Shown here piece after piece: positions 46,243 to 55,036 of a stretch of 64,000 bases of DNA. Position 1 is the stretch's first letter. The number at the start of each line of letters is the position of its first letter. The notes beneath the pieces are model-generated. The model was not told the DNA's origin. It did no database searches and saw nothing but the letters and a program-made list of their open reading frames with translations. The stretch spans positions 124,001 to 188,000 of the forward strand of contig NZ_NFKT01000004.1 in NCBI RefSeq assembly GCF_002160525.1, written 5' to 3'. This DNA comes from Lachnoclostridium sp. An169. GTDB lineage: Bacteria > Bacillota > Clostridia > Lachnospirales > Lachnospiraceae. A program made the position numbers and the translations under genes.

Positions 46243-47751
46243 ATGAATCATATCGTTGAAACCAAATATGGAAAAGTGGAAGGCTTTGAAGAAAACAGTC
46301 TCGTGAAATATCTGGGAATCCCGTTTGCAGAGCAGCCTGTAGGCGCCCTTGTATGGAAACGGTGCCGGGAGTGTAAGCCCTGGGACGGCGTCCTTGAGGC
46401 AAAGGCATACGGACCGGTGGCGCTGCAGGATGACAAGGGGATCTTTCAGGGGTCCAACGAGTGTCTGACCATTAATGTTGTCTGCCCGGAAAATATTGAA
46501 GAGAAAAAGGCTGCGGGAGAAAAGCTTCCCGTTTTTGTCTGGATCCACGGAGGCGGATACATGTGCGGAAGCGCAAGCGACACGCTGTACCACGGCGATA
46601 CCTTTGCGCAGGACGGCGTGATCTACGTCAACTTCCAGTACCGTCTGGGAGTGTTCGGATTCTATGATTTTTCAACCTACGAGGGATGTGAGGAGATCGA
46701 GTCCAACCGGGGACTTTCTGATATGATCATGGCCCTGAAATGGATCCACGAGAACATCGCGGCTTTCGGCGGCGATCCCGAAAATGTGACCATTGCCGGA
46801 GAATCTGCGGGAGGAGCGGCTGTAGTTACGCTGATGGCGGTTCCGGCTGTGCAGGGATACTTTCAGAAGGTTATCGCCCAGAGCGCTCTGTGCAACTGTG
46901 TGATGACCCCGCAGATGCAGCGGAAAAATGTGGATCTCTTCCTGGAAGGAATGGGATGGGACGACAGGAATCTGGCGGAGAAACTTAAAAACGGAGATGC
47001 CGAGGAGATGATCAAAGCCACCCGCTATCAGGAGAGGGTGCACCAGTACCACTATCCGGGGATCTTTGAGCCGGGCCCGGTAATCGATGATCTGCTTCCC
47101 CGCCGTCCTCTTGACGCCATCAAAGACGGCTGCGCGAAAGGCGTGAAACTGATCATCGGCGACAACCTCCACGAGGGAACCATGTTCGTTCACGAGGAGA
47201 ATACCGGATTCCCGAACAGCTGGGAAATGGTACATGATATGTTTGGACAGAACGGTCATCTCGATGGCTATGACGCCATTAAAGCGTACTATGACGATCC
47301 CGCGAAAGAAGAAAAATACGGGTCGCCGTTCGTACATTTCGCCACAGACTACGTGTGGGAGATGCCTTCCGTCAAGGCTGCCATGTATCAGGGACAGTAT
47401 GCGGATACATGGATGTACCGGTTCGAATACCTCACAGAGTTCGCGAAAAAGACGGGAATGCTTGTGACCCATGCCTTTGATCTTCCCTGCGTGTTCGGCG
47501 TAAAAGAACATGAGTTCAGCAAGGTGTTCTTTGAGGGAGAGTCCGAGGAGGCGGCGAATAAGATTATCTCCGACATGCACGGAGCATGGGTGCGCTTTAT
47601 TAAGACCGGAGATCCCGATCCGGAAAACTGGCCGAAGTATGAAGGAGCGGTCTCGCCGGTGAGAATCTTTGACCACGAGACAAGGACGGAAGTGCTTGAC
47701 CGGTCAGAGCTTATGAACGTCTGGGATGACATGCGTTTTTATGAAGACTAA
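46243..47751 (+). CDS. Type B carboxylesterase family protein
   Basis: A 502-residue alpha/beta-hydrolase. The oxyanion hole lies in VWIHGGGYMCGS, the nucleophile Ser in TIAGESAGGAAV, and an acidic residue follows in the KLIIGDNLHEGTMF region; MLVTHAFDLPCVFG probably carries the catalytic His. No signal peptide, so it acts inside the cell. It could remove acetyl, malonyl or phenolic acyl groups from imported glycosides. It starts 35 bp after the NTF2-like gene, and its GC content returns to that of the surrounding chromosome. A terminator follows. Confidence 0.88.
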   Translation: MNHIVETKYGKVEGFEENSLVKYLGIPFAEQPVGALVWKRCRECKPWDGVLEAKAYGPVALQDDKGIFQGSNECLTINVVCPENIEEKKAAGEKLPVFVWIHGGGYMCGSASDTLYHGDTFAQDGVIYVNFQYRLGVFGFYDFSTYEGCEEIESNRGLSDMIMALKWIHENIAAFGGDPENVTIAGESAGGAAVVTLMAVPAVQGYFQKVIAQSALCNCVMTPQMQRKNVDLFLEGMGWDDRNLAEKLKNGDAEEMIKATRYQERVHQYHYPGIFEPGPVIDDLLPRRPLDAIKDGCAKGVKLIIGDNLHEGTMFVHEENTGFPNSWEMVHDMFGQNGHLDGYDAIKAYYDDPAKEEKYGSPFVHFATDYVWEMPSVKAAMYQGQYADTWMYRFEYLTEFAKKTGMLVTHAFDLPCVFGVKEHEFSKVFFEGESEEAANKIISDMHGAWVRFIKTGDPDPENWPKYEGAVSPVRIFDHETRTEVLDRSELMNVWDDMRFYED

Positions 47752-47760
47752 AATATTTAG

Positions 47761-47798
47761 AAAAAAGGAAGAATCCAAACGCGATTTTTCCTTTTTTT
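47761..47798 (+). terminator. Terminator of the glycoside locus
   Basis: AAAAAAGGAAGAATC pairs with GATTTTTCCTTTTTT around CAAACGC, followed by more T. The long A/T ends make it probably bidirectional. Confidence 0.85.
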
Positions 47799-47878
47799 AT
47801 TATGATTGTATGATATAATTACAATAATTTAAGGAAACACGTCAATAATATCTGAATAAAGAACCGGAGGAAAAAGAG

Positions 47879-49447
47879 ATGTTAGAAAAAGTTGATCTGA
47901 CAAAATCGTTGTCTAAGGAAGAATACAGAGCAAAGATGCCGCTGCTCGAGGCGAGGCTCGGACTGCTGCAGAGGCAGTGCAAGGAACTGAAAATCCCGGT
48001 GATGATTGTATTTGAAGGATTTGGTGCATCGGGAAAAGGCGTGCAGATCGGGCGTCTCATCCAGAGTATGGACCCGAGAGGATTCCAGGTATATCCGATC
48101 AAGAACGAGACAGAGGAAGAGAGAATGCATCCGTTCCTCTGGCGTTTCTGGACGAAGACCCCGGAGCGGGGCAGGATCTCCATCTTTGACGGGAGCTGGT
48201 ACCGGAAAGTCCTGATTGACCGCTTCGAGAAGCGGACAAAGGAAAAAGATATCGGGCGGGTGTTCCATTCCATTAATTCTTTTGAGGAGCAGCTCGCCGT
48301 GGACGGGAATGTGATTATCAAGCTTTTCCTTGATATAGACAAAAAAGAACAGAAGAAACGTTTTGAAAAACTGAAAAAGAACAAGGAGACGGCATGGCGC
48401 GTAACCCAGGGAGACCTGGAACGAAATGCGAAGTTTGACGAGTATTCCGCCATGATGGAAGACATGCTCTTTAAGACAGACACAGATTATGCCCCCTGGA
48501 CGATTATCGAGTCCACGGACCGCAGGTTTGCCACGGTGAAGATCTATACTACCGTGATCAAGGCGCTGGCGGATGCCATCGAGGAAGTGCAGGCTGCGGC
48601 AGAACAGAAAAAGGCGGAGAAAGAGGTGGAAGAAAGGGACAATGCCGTCCTTTCCGGCACTGAGAAAATAGCGGAGATTGCGCAGGAAGCTGACCATGAT
48701 ATGAAAGAACTGCAGGTTTCCATCCTCTCAAAAGCAGATCTGTCGCTGAAATATACCAGGGAAGAGTACAAGGAGAAGCTGGATAAGCTTCAGAAGAAAA
48801 TCGAGAAACTCCACGGCGAACTGTACCGGAGAAGAATCCCGGTTGTGCTCGGATTCGAGGGCTGGGACGCCGGAGGAAAAGGCGGCGCCATCAAGCGGCT
48901 GACCGAGAAGATGGATGCCCGCGGATATGTGGTGAACCCGACCGCGTCTCCCAATGATATTGAGAAAGCCCACCATTATCTGTGGCGTTTCTGGCGGGCT
49001 ATGCCGAAAGACGGACATGTGGCCATCTTTGACCGGACCTGGTACGGACGTGTTATGGTAGAGCGGATCGAGGGCTTCTGCACAAAGGAAGAATGGCAGA
49101 GAGCCTACAAGGAGATCAACGATATGGAGAAAGATCTCTATGATTCGGGAGCGATTGTGATCAAATTCTGGATGCATATCGACAAGGATGAACAGGAGAG
49201 GCGTTTCCGGGAGAGAGAGCAGAATCCCGAGAAGCAGTGGAAGATCACCGATGAGGACTGGCGTAACCGGGCAAAGTGGGATCAGTACGAAGATGCGGTA
49301 AATGAGATGCTCCTGCGCACATCCACGGATTATGCTCCATGGGTGGTTGTGGAGGGCAACGACAAGTATTATGCCCGGGTAAAGGTACTCAGAACCGTAG
49401 TCGATGCCATTGAGAAAAGACTGAAAGAAAAGGAGAAACAGCCATGA
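47879..49447 (+). CDS. pap: Polyphosphate:AMP phosphotransferase (two PPK2 domains)
   Basis: A 522-residue class II PPK2 protein made of two homologous kinase domains, about 10-235 and 285-515. Walker A motifs are FEGFGASGKGVQIGRL in the first and FEGWDAGGKGGAIKRL in the second. The Walker B region is IFDGSWYRKVL in the first and IFDRTWYGRVM in the second. In the first domain the Arg after Asp is Gly, so the second is likely the active one. These enzymes use polyphosphate to convert AMP to ADP. The dgt start overlaps the stop by 4 nt (ATGA), an unusual coupling of two nucleotide-metabolism enzymes. Confidence 0.92.
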   Translation: MLEKVDLTKSLSKEEYRAKMPLLEARLGLLQRQCKELKIPVMIVFEGFGASGKGVQIGRLIQSMDPRGFQVYPIKNETEEERMHPFLWRFWTKTPERGRISIFDGSWYRKVLIDRFEKRTKEKDIGRVFHSINSFEEQLAVDGNVIIKLFLDIDKKEQKKRFEKLKKNKETAWRVTQGDLERNAKFDEYSAMMEDMLFKTDTDYAPWTIIESTDRRFATVKIYTTVIKALADAIEEVQAAAEQKKAEKEVEERDNAVLSGTEKIAEIAQEADHDMKELQVSILSKADLSLKYTREEYKEKLDKLQKKIEKLHGELYRRRIPVVLGFEGWDAGGKGGAIKRLTEKMDARGYVVNPTASPNDIEKAHHYLWRFWRAMPKDGHVAIFDRTWYGRVMVERIEGFCTKEEWQRAYKEINDMEKDLYDSGAIVIKFWMHIDKDEQERRFREREQNPEKQWKITDEDWRNRAKWDQYEDAVNEMLLRTSTDYAPWVVVEGNDKYYARVKVLRTVVDAIEKRLKEKEKQP

Positions 49448-50451
49448 GCCTGACCATCCGAGAACAGATCGAAGAGCGGGAAGTGGAATATTTAAGCCCG
49501 TATGCAACGCTGAGCAGGAATACCCGCGGCAGAGAGCGGGAGGAACCCCAGTGTGACATCCGTCCTGTTTTCCAGAGAGACAGGGACCGGATTCTGCACT
49601 GCAAGGCATTCCGCAGGCTCAAGCAGAAGACGCAGGTCTTTCTTCTGCCCAAGGGCGATCATTACCGGACAAGGCTGACACATACCCTTGAGGTGTCCCA
49701 GATCGCCCGGACCATCGCCAAGGCGCTGAGGCTGAACGAGGATCTGGTGGAGGCGGTTGCCCTGGGACATGACCTGGGGCATACCCCTTTCGGACATGCA
49801 GGGGAGAAGGCCCTCAATCATGTCTATCATTTCTCCCACCACCGGCAAAGCCTGCGGGTGGTGGAGTGCATTGAAAAAGGGGGACGGGGACTGAATCTGA
49901 CCTGGGAAGTGAGGGACGGCATCTTAAATCATCAGACTGCCGGACATCCTCACACTCTGGAGGGGCAGGTGGTCCGTCTCTCGGACAAGATTGCCTATAT
50001 CCATCATGATATGGATGATGCTATCCGGGGAGGAATTCTGACGGAGGAGGATATTCCGGCAGAGTTCCGGAGCGTCCTGGGCGAGACCTGCCGGGCAAGG
50101 CTGAACTGTCTGGTCCACGATGTGATTACGAACAGCATGGATCGCCCCGAGATCTGCATGTCGCCGGCTGTGGGCGAGGCGATGACCGATCTAAGAAAGT
50201 TTATGTTTCAGAATGTCTATCTCAATCCAAAGGCAAAAGGAGAAGAAGATAAGGCTGTACATATGATTGAACAGCTCTATACATACTATGTAAAACATCT
50301 GGAACTGCTGCCGCAGCAGTTTCTGGACGCCCTGTCAAATCCGGACAACAGCAGGGAACAGATTGTCTGCGATTATATTGCCGGAATGACAGACTCCTAT
50401 GCCGTCAAGAAGTTTGAAGAATTTTTTGTCCCCGAATCGTGGAAAATTTAA
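49444..50451 (+). CDS. dgt: Deoxyguanosinetriphosphate triphosphohydrolase-like protein
   Basis: A 335-residue HD-domain enzyme. The metal ligands are in RTRLTHTLEVSQIAR and ALGHDLGHTPFGHAGE (HD motif), with a later His/Asp in LSDKIAYIHHDMDDA. It hydrolyses dNTPs to nucleoside and tripolyphosphate, adjusting the pool for DNA replication. It overlaps pap by 4 nt and precedes dnaG, the order found in many Clostridia. Shorter than E. coli Dgt, as usual for this subgroup. Confidence 0.92.
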   Translation: MSLTIREQIEEREVEYLSPYATLSRNTRGREREEPQCDIRPVFQRDRDRILHCKAFRRLKQKTQVFLLPKGDHYRTRLTHTLEVSQIARTIAKALRLNEDLVEAVALGHDLGHTPFGHAGEKALNHVYHFSHHRQSLRVVECIEKGGRGLNLTWEVRDGILNHQTAGHPHTLEGQVVRLSDKIAYIHHDMDDAIRGGILTEEDIPAEFRSVLGETCRARLNCLVHDVITNSMDRPEICMSPAVGEAMTDLRKFMFQNVYLNPKAKGEEDKAVHMIEQLYTYYVKHLELLPQQFLDALSNPDNSREQIVCDYIAGMTDSYAVKKFEEFFVPESWKI

Positions 50452-50467
50452 AGGAAATCAAAATCTT

Positions 50468-50495
50468 TTGTCGAATATATAGTATAGGGTATTCT
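50468..50495 (+). promoter_or_regulatory. Possible promoter before dnaG
   Basis: TTGTCG (50468-50473), 16-nt spacer, TATTCT (50490-50495), in the 73-bp gap between dgt and dnaG. AGAGGAGG follows before the start codon. Confidence 0.45.
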
Positions 50496-50524
50496 TTACT
50501 TTACTCTTTCCAGAGGAGGCTGAC

Positions 50525-52303
50525 ATGTATTATTCGGATGAACTGATCGAAGAGATAAGGACAAGAAATGATATTGTGGACGTGATTTCCGGCTATGTAC
50601 GGCTGCAGAAGAAAGGAAGCAATTATTTCGGGCTGTGTCCGTTTCACAATGAAAAATCACCCTCGTTTTCCGTGAGCCGGCAGAAGCAGATGTATTACTG
50701 TTTCGGCTGCGGCGCAGGAGGAAATGTCTTCACATTTCTGATGCAGTACGAGAACTTTTCATTTATGGAGGCAGTGAAGTTTCTGGCAGACAGGGCGGGA
50801 ATTGCCCTCCCGGAGGAAGAATACTCGAGAGAAGCAAAGGAACGGGCTGATCTGAGGTCATCGATCCTGGAAGTGAACAAACTGGCTGCAAAATATTTTT
50901 ACGTACAGCTGAAATCCGAGCGGGGAAAGACCGCATATGAATATCTGAAGAACCGGGGACTCTCGGATGAGACGATCACCGCATTCGGTCTGGGATATTC
51001 GAATAAATTCAGCGACGACCTGTATAAATATCTGCGGCAGAAGGGATACAGCGAGGATCTGATCCGCCAGGCAGGGCTGATTAATACGGATGAGCGTCAG
51101 GGCGTCTATGATAAGTTCTGGAACCGGGTTATGTTCCCTATCATGGATGTAAACAGCCGGGTCATCGGATTTGGCGGCCGGGTGATGGGCGATGCGAAAC
51201 CCAAGTATCTGAACTCACCGGAGACGGCGGTGTTTGACAAGAGCCGCAATCTGTACGGGCTGAACCGGGCAAGGACCTCAAGAAAACCGTATTTCCTCCT
51301 GTGCGAGGGATATATGGATGTGATCTCCCTGCACCAGGCGGGATTCACAAACGCGGTGGCGTCTCTTGGAACTGCGCTGACAGCGGGACATGCCTCCCTG
51401 ATCAAGCGTTATGTGAAGGAAGTCTATCTTACGTATGACAGCGATGATGCGGGAACACGGGCTGCGCTGCGTGCGGTGCCGATTCTGAGGGAAGCGGGGA
51501 TCCAGGCTAAGGTAATCCGCATGGCCCCCTATAAGGATCCGGATGAGTTTATCAAGAATCTGGGAGCCGAAGAGTATGAAAAGCGGATCGAAGATGCCCG
51601 CAACGGTTTTATGTTTACAATCGCCATGCTTGCCAGGGATTATGACATGAATTCCCCGGAAGGAAAGACCGAGTTTTTCAACGAGGCTGCGGCAAGACTC
51701 CTTGCGTTTGAGGATGAACTGGAGCGTAACAACTATATCGAGGCGGTTGCCTCCGAGTATAAAGTGACGCCCGAAAGCCTGAAAAAACTGGTCGCAAAGA
51801 AGGCGGTAAGTGCCGGGATGGCGCGTCCGGTGGCACGTCCGAAACGCGCGGACGGGACGCAGAAGCAGCAGAAGGAAGACGGTATCCTGGTCTCCCAGAA
51901 AGCGCTCCTGACGTGGATGATCGACGATGCTTCTCTATATGATAAAATCAGCAGATACATAACCCCCGATGATTTCACAGGGGAGATCTACCGGAAAGTT
52001 GCCGGGCTGCTCTACGAACAGAGACAGAAAGGGGAACTGAATCCGGCGCAGATTCTGAATCATTTTACGGAAGAGGAAGAACACCGACAGGCGGCTTCTC
52101 TGTTTCACACGAGAATCCGGGAGCTCAAGACGAAGGAAGAAAGGGAACAGGCGCTCAAGGAGACGATTCTGCGGGTGAAGAGCCACAGCATCGACGTGAA
52201 GACCATGAACCTCTCCCCGGACGACCTTGCCGGCCTGCAGCACCTGATGGAGGAGAAGAGAAAGCTGGAAGACCTGAAGAAACTGCATATTTCTATTGAT
52301 TGA
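50525..52303 (+). CDS. dnaG: DNA primase
   Basis: A 592-residue primase. The N-terminal zinc domain has LCPFHNEKSPSFSV and YYCFGCGAGGN (Cys-His-Cys-Cys). The catalytic core has the RNA polymerase-like basic motif GFGGRVMGDAKPKYLNS and the toprim acidic motifs CEGYMDVISL and TYDSDDAGTRAA. A helical C-terminal region for DnaB binding ends the protein. It makes RNA primers for Okazaki fragments. It lies in the standard dnaG-rpoD order with 57 bp to the sigma factor. Confidence 0.97.
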   Translation: MYYSDELIEEIRTRNDIVDVISGYVRLQKKGSNYFGLCPFHNEKSPSFSVSRQKQMYYCFGCGAGGNVFTFLMQYENFSFMEAVKFLADRAGIALPEEEYSREAKERADLRSSILEVNKLAAKYFYVQLKSERGKTAYEYLKNRGLSDETITAFGLGYSNKFSDDLYKYLRQKGYSEDLIRQAGLINTDERQGVYDKFWNRVMFPIMDVNSRVIGFGGRVMGDAKPKYLNSPETAVFDKSRNLYGLNRARTSRKPYFLLCEGYMDVISLHQAGFTNAVASLGTALTAGHASLIKRYVKEVYLTYDSDDAGTRAALRAVPILREAGIQAKVIRMAPYKDPDEFIKNLGAEEYEKRIEDARNGFMFTIAMLARDYDMNSPEGKTEFFNEAAARLLAFEDELERNNYIEAVASEYKVTPESLKKLVAKKAVSAGMARPVARPKRADGTQKQQKEDGILVSQKALLTWMIDDASLYDKISRYITPDDFTGEIYRKVAGLLYEQRQKGELNPAQILNHFTEEEEHRQAASLFHTRIRELKTKEEREQALKETILRVKSHSIDVKTMNLSPDDLAGLQHLMEEKRKLEDLKKLHISID

Positions 52304-52360
52304 GGATAAAATAAAACATGATAGCCTGCGTTTGTGCGCCGGCGAAGGAAGGATGGACAC

Positions 52361-53488
52361 ATGGAAGAGAACACACAGAAATTTCTGGAGAGACTGAAAC
52401 AGTTGGTTGCCCTGGGAAAGAAGAAAAAGAGCATACTGGACGTTCAGGAGATCAATGACTTTTTTACGGACATGGAACTCAATGCCGATCAGATGGAGAA
52501 AGTCTTTGATTATCTTGAGTCGAATAATATCGATGTCCTGCGCATCAGCGGAGATACCGATGATGTGGATATGGATATGGACATGAATCTGGATGATATT
52601 CTGGCGGACGAGGAAGAGGTGGATATGGAAAATATCGACCTGTCAGTTCCGGAGGGCGTCAGCATCGAGGATCCGGTCCGTATGTACCTTAAAGAGATCG
52701 GAAAAGTCCCCCTTCTGAGCGCAGAGCGTGAGATTGAGCTCGCAAGAAGGATGGAGGAAGGCGACGAGGATGCGAAGAAGGAACTCGCCGAGGCCAACCT
52801 GCGTCTTGTAGTCAGCATTGCCAAGCGGTATGTGGGAAGAGGCATGCTTTTTCTGGATCTGATCCAGGAGGGAAATCTGGGCCTGATCAAGGCTGTGGAA
52901 AAGTTTGATTACCATAAAGGTTACAAATTCAGTACCTATGCGACATGGTGGATCCGCCAGGCGATCACGAGAGCCATTGCAGACCAGGCAAGGACGATCC
53001 GTATCCCGGTTCATATGGTGGAGACGATCAACAAGCTGATCCGTGTCTCGAGACAGCTGCTTCAGGAGCTGGGAAGAGAGCCGCTCCCGGAGGAGATTGC
53101 CAAAGAACTGGACATGCCGGTGGACCGTGTCCGCGAGATCCTGAAGATCTCCCAGGAACCGGTTTCCCTGGAGACTCCCATCGGAGAAGAGGAGGACAGC
53201 CACCTGGGAGACTTTATCCAGGACGACAATGTCCCGGTACCTGCGGAGGCTGCCGCGCAGACACTTCTCAAAGAGCAGCTTGACGAGGTGCTTGACACCC
53301 TGACGGAGAGGGAACAGAAAGTGCTCCGTCTGCGGTTCGGAATGAACGACGGCAGGGCGCGCACCCTGGAAGAGGTGGGCAAGGAGTTTGATGTTACGAG
53401 AGAGCGTATCCGTCAGATTGAAGCGAAGGCGCTGAGAAAGCTGCGTCATCCGAGCAGAAGCCGGAAACTGCGGGACTATCTGGACTGA
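52361..53488 (+). CDS. rpoD: Primary sigma factor RpoD/SigA
   Basis: A 375-residue sigma-70 factor. An acidic region 1 ([20 protein letters not shown]) precedes region 1.2 ([16 protein letters not shown]) and region 2 ([40 protein letters not shown], which melts and reads the -10 box). Region 3 follows, then region 4.2 ([20 protein letters not shown]), which reads the -35 box. ATG 52361 follows AAGGAAGGAT at normal spacing; a GTG at 52334 is in frame but adds a poor basic stretch. The many TTGACA/TATAAT promoters in this window fit this factor. Confidence 0.97.
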   Translation: MEENTQKFLERLKQLVALGKKKKSILDVQEINDFFTDMELNADQMEKVFDYLESNNIDVLRISGDTDDVDMDMDMNLDDILADEEEVDMENIDLSVPEGVSIEDPVRMYLKEIGKVPLLSAEREIELARRMEEGDEDAKKELAEANLRLVVSIAKRYVGRGMLFLDLIQEGNLGLIKAVEKFDYHKGYKFSTYATWWIRQAITRAIADQARTIRIPVHMVETINKLIRVSRQLLQELGREPLPEEIAKELDMPVDRVREILKISQEPVSLETPIGEEEDSHLGDFIQDDNVPVPAEAAAQTLLKEQLDEVLDTLTEREQKVLRLRFGMNDGRARTLEEVGKEFDVTRERIRQIEAKALRKLRHPSRSRKLRDYLD

Positions 53489-53514
53489 TTACTTCCCGGA
53501 CAGGAGAACAGGAG

Positions 53515-54228
53515 ATGGAATTATCGATTCGATTACAGGCGGTCGCAGATCTTGTGACCGCCGGATTAAAGTTTGCCGACATCGGGACAGATCACGCCTA
53601 TATTCCTATCTGTCTTGTGGAGAGCGGTAAGAATCCCGGGGCAGTCGCCATGGATGTGAACAAAGGACCTCTCGAGAGAGCGGGAGAGCATGTCCGCGAA
53701 CACGGGCTGGAAGAGCAGATCTCCCTGCGGCTTTCGGACGGCTTTGCCGGGCTGGAGCGGGGAGAGGTGCAGAGCGCTGTGCTTGCGGGCATGGGAGGCG
53801 GCCTGATGATGCGGATCCTGAAAGAGGGCGCTGATGTGGTAAATACCCTTCAGGAGTGCATTCTTCAGCCCCAGTCGGAGATTGAAAAAGTGAGAGCCTT
53901 TCTTTTAGAGGAAGGTTTTTTGTTTATCCGGGAAGATATGGTCCTGGACGATGGAAAATATTATCCCATGATGAAGGTGGCGCCGCCGGGGCAGAAAGAT
54001 ACCTGCAGCCGTGAAAGGTGGTCACCGGTGGAACTGCGCTACGGCAGGCTTCTCCTGAGGGACAGGAATTCTGTTCTGCGTGCGTTCCTGGAGCGGGAGA
54101 TCCGTCTGAAAAAGGAGATTCTCTCTGCGCTTGCAGGCAGAGAAGGGGAGCAGATCCGCCGTAGAAGGGATGAACTTCAGAAAGAACTTACATATGCAGA
54201 GAAAGGGATGGAATACTATGCTTTGTAA
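53515..54228 (+). CDS. trmK: tRNA (adenine22-N1)-methyltransferase
   Basis: A 237-residue Rossmann methyltransferase of the TrmK (YqfN) family. SAM-binding motif FADIGTDHAYIPI and acidic VAMDVNKGPLERA are followed by LAGMGGGLMMRIL and the family's LQPQSEIEKVRAF and EDMVLDDGKYYPMM. It methylates A22 in the D-loop of several tRNAs. The C-terminal coiled region fits the family. It lies after rpoD and overlaps the Nif3-like gene by 11 nt, the usual B. subtilis-like arrangement. Confidence 0.93.
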   Translation: MELSIRLQAVADLVTAGLKFADIGTDHAYIPICLVESGKNPGAVAMDVNKGPLERAGEHVREHGLEEQISLRLSDGFAGLERGEVQSAVLAGMGGGLMMRILKEGADVVNTLQECILQPQSEIEKVRAFLLEEGFLFIREDMVLDDGKYYPMMKVAPPGQKDTCSRERWSPVELRYGRLLLRDRNSVLRAFLEREIRLKKEILSALAGREGEQIRRRRDELQKELTYAEKGMEYYAL

Positions 54229-55000
54229 AGAGATTATACAGGTGATAGAAGCGACGTATCCGAGAAATGCGGCGCTTGATTTTGACAATGTGGGGCTTCT
54301 CGCAGGGCGAAGCGAAAAGGAAGTGAACCGGGTCTATCTCGCACTGGATGCGACGGATGAGATTATCACACGGGCGGTGGAAGCCGGAGCGGATATGCTT
54401 GTGACCCACCATCCGCTGATCTTTTCACCTCTGAAAAAAGTGACGGATGAAGATTTCGTAAGCCGCAGGGTTATGCGGCTGATTCAGAATGATATTTCCT
54501 ATTATGCCATGCACACCAACTATGACGTTCTCGGGATGGCAGAACTGGCGGAAAAGATTCTGGATATCCGGGACACGCAGGTGCTGGATGTGACGGGTGC
54601 AGACGGGGAGAGAGAGGAAGGCATCGGCAGGATCGGCAGGCTGGAACGGGAGATGAGCCTGGAGGAATGCTGTGTCTATGTCAAGCATAAACTGAACCTG
54701 GGAAGCATCAAGGTGTTCGGCGATATGAACCGGCGCGTCAGAACGCTGGCGGTTTCACCCGGATCCGGGAAGTCTGCCATTAAGCCTGCCATCCAGAAAG
54801 GCGCGGATGTTCTTGTGACGGGGGATATCGGACATCATGACGGTATCGATGCAGTGGAACAGGGACTTGCGGTTATCGATGCAGGCCACTACGGAACAGA
54901 ATATATTTTCATTGATGATATGAAGCGGTTTTTCGCGGAGAAGCTGCCGGGGCTGGAAGTGGAGACGGCGCCGGTGATTCATCCTTTCCAGGTGATCTGA
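54218..55000 (+). CDS. Nif3-like dinuclear metal-centre hexameric protein
   Basis: A 260-residue Nif3/DUF34 protein (YqfO type without the inserted PII-like domain). Metal ligands are seen in NVGLLAG, VTHHPLIF and MHTNYDVL, and in the C-terminal DIGHHDGIDAVEQ and DAGHYGTE. The family forms a hexameric ring; the true substrate is not established and the label GTP cyclohydrolase type 2 is doubtful. ATG 54218 overlaps the end of trmK, with GAAAGGGA upstream; the longer frame from 54131 merely reads trmK in another frame. Confidence 0.9.
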   Translation: MLCKEIIQVIEATYPRNAALDFDNVGLLAGRSEKEVNRVYLALDATDEIITRAVEAGADMLVTHHPLIFSPLKKVTDEDFVSRRVMRLIQNDISYYAMHTNYDVLGMAELAEKILDIRDTQVLDVTGADGEREEGIGRIGRLEREMSLEECCVYVKHKLNLGSIKVFGDMNRRVRTLAVSPGSGKSAIKPAIQKGADVLVTGDIGHHDGIDAVEQGLAVIDAGHYGTEYIFIDDMKRFFAEKLPGLEVETAPVIHPFQVI

Positions 55001-55036
55001 GTAAGCAGAAAGAAAAGGCATTAAAGGAGGAGCACA

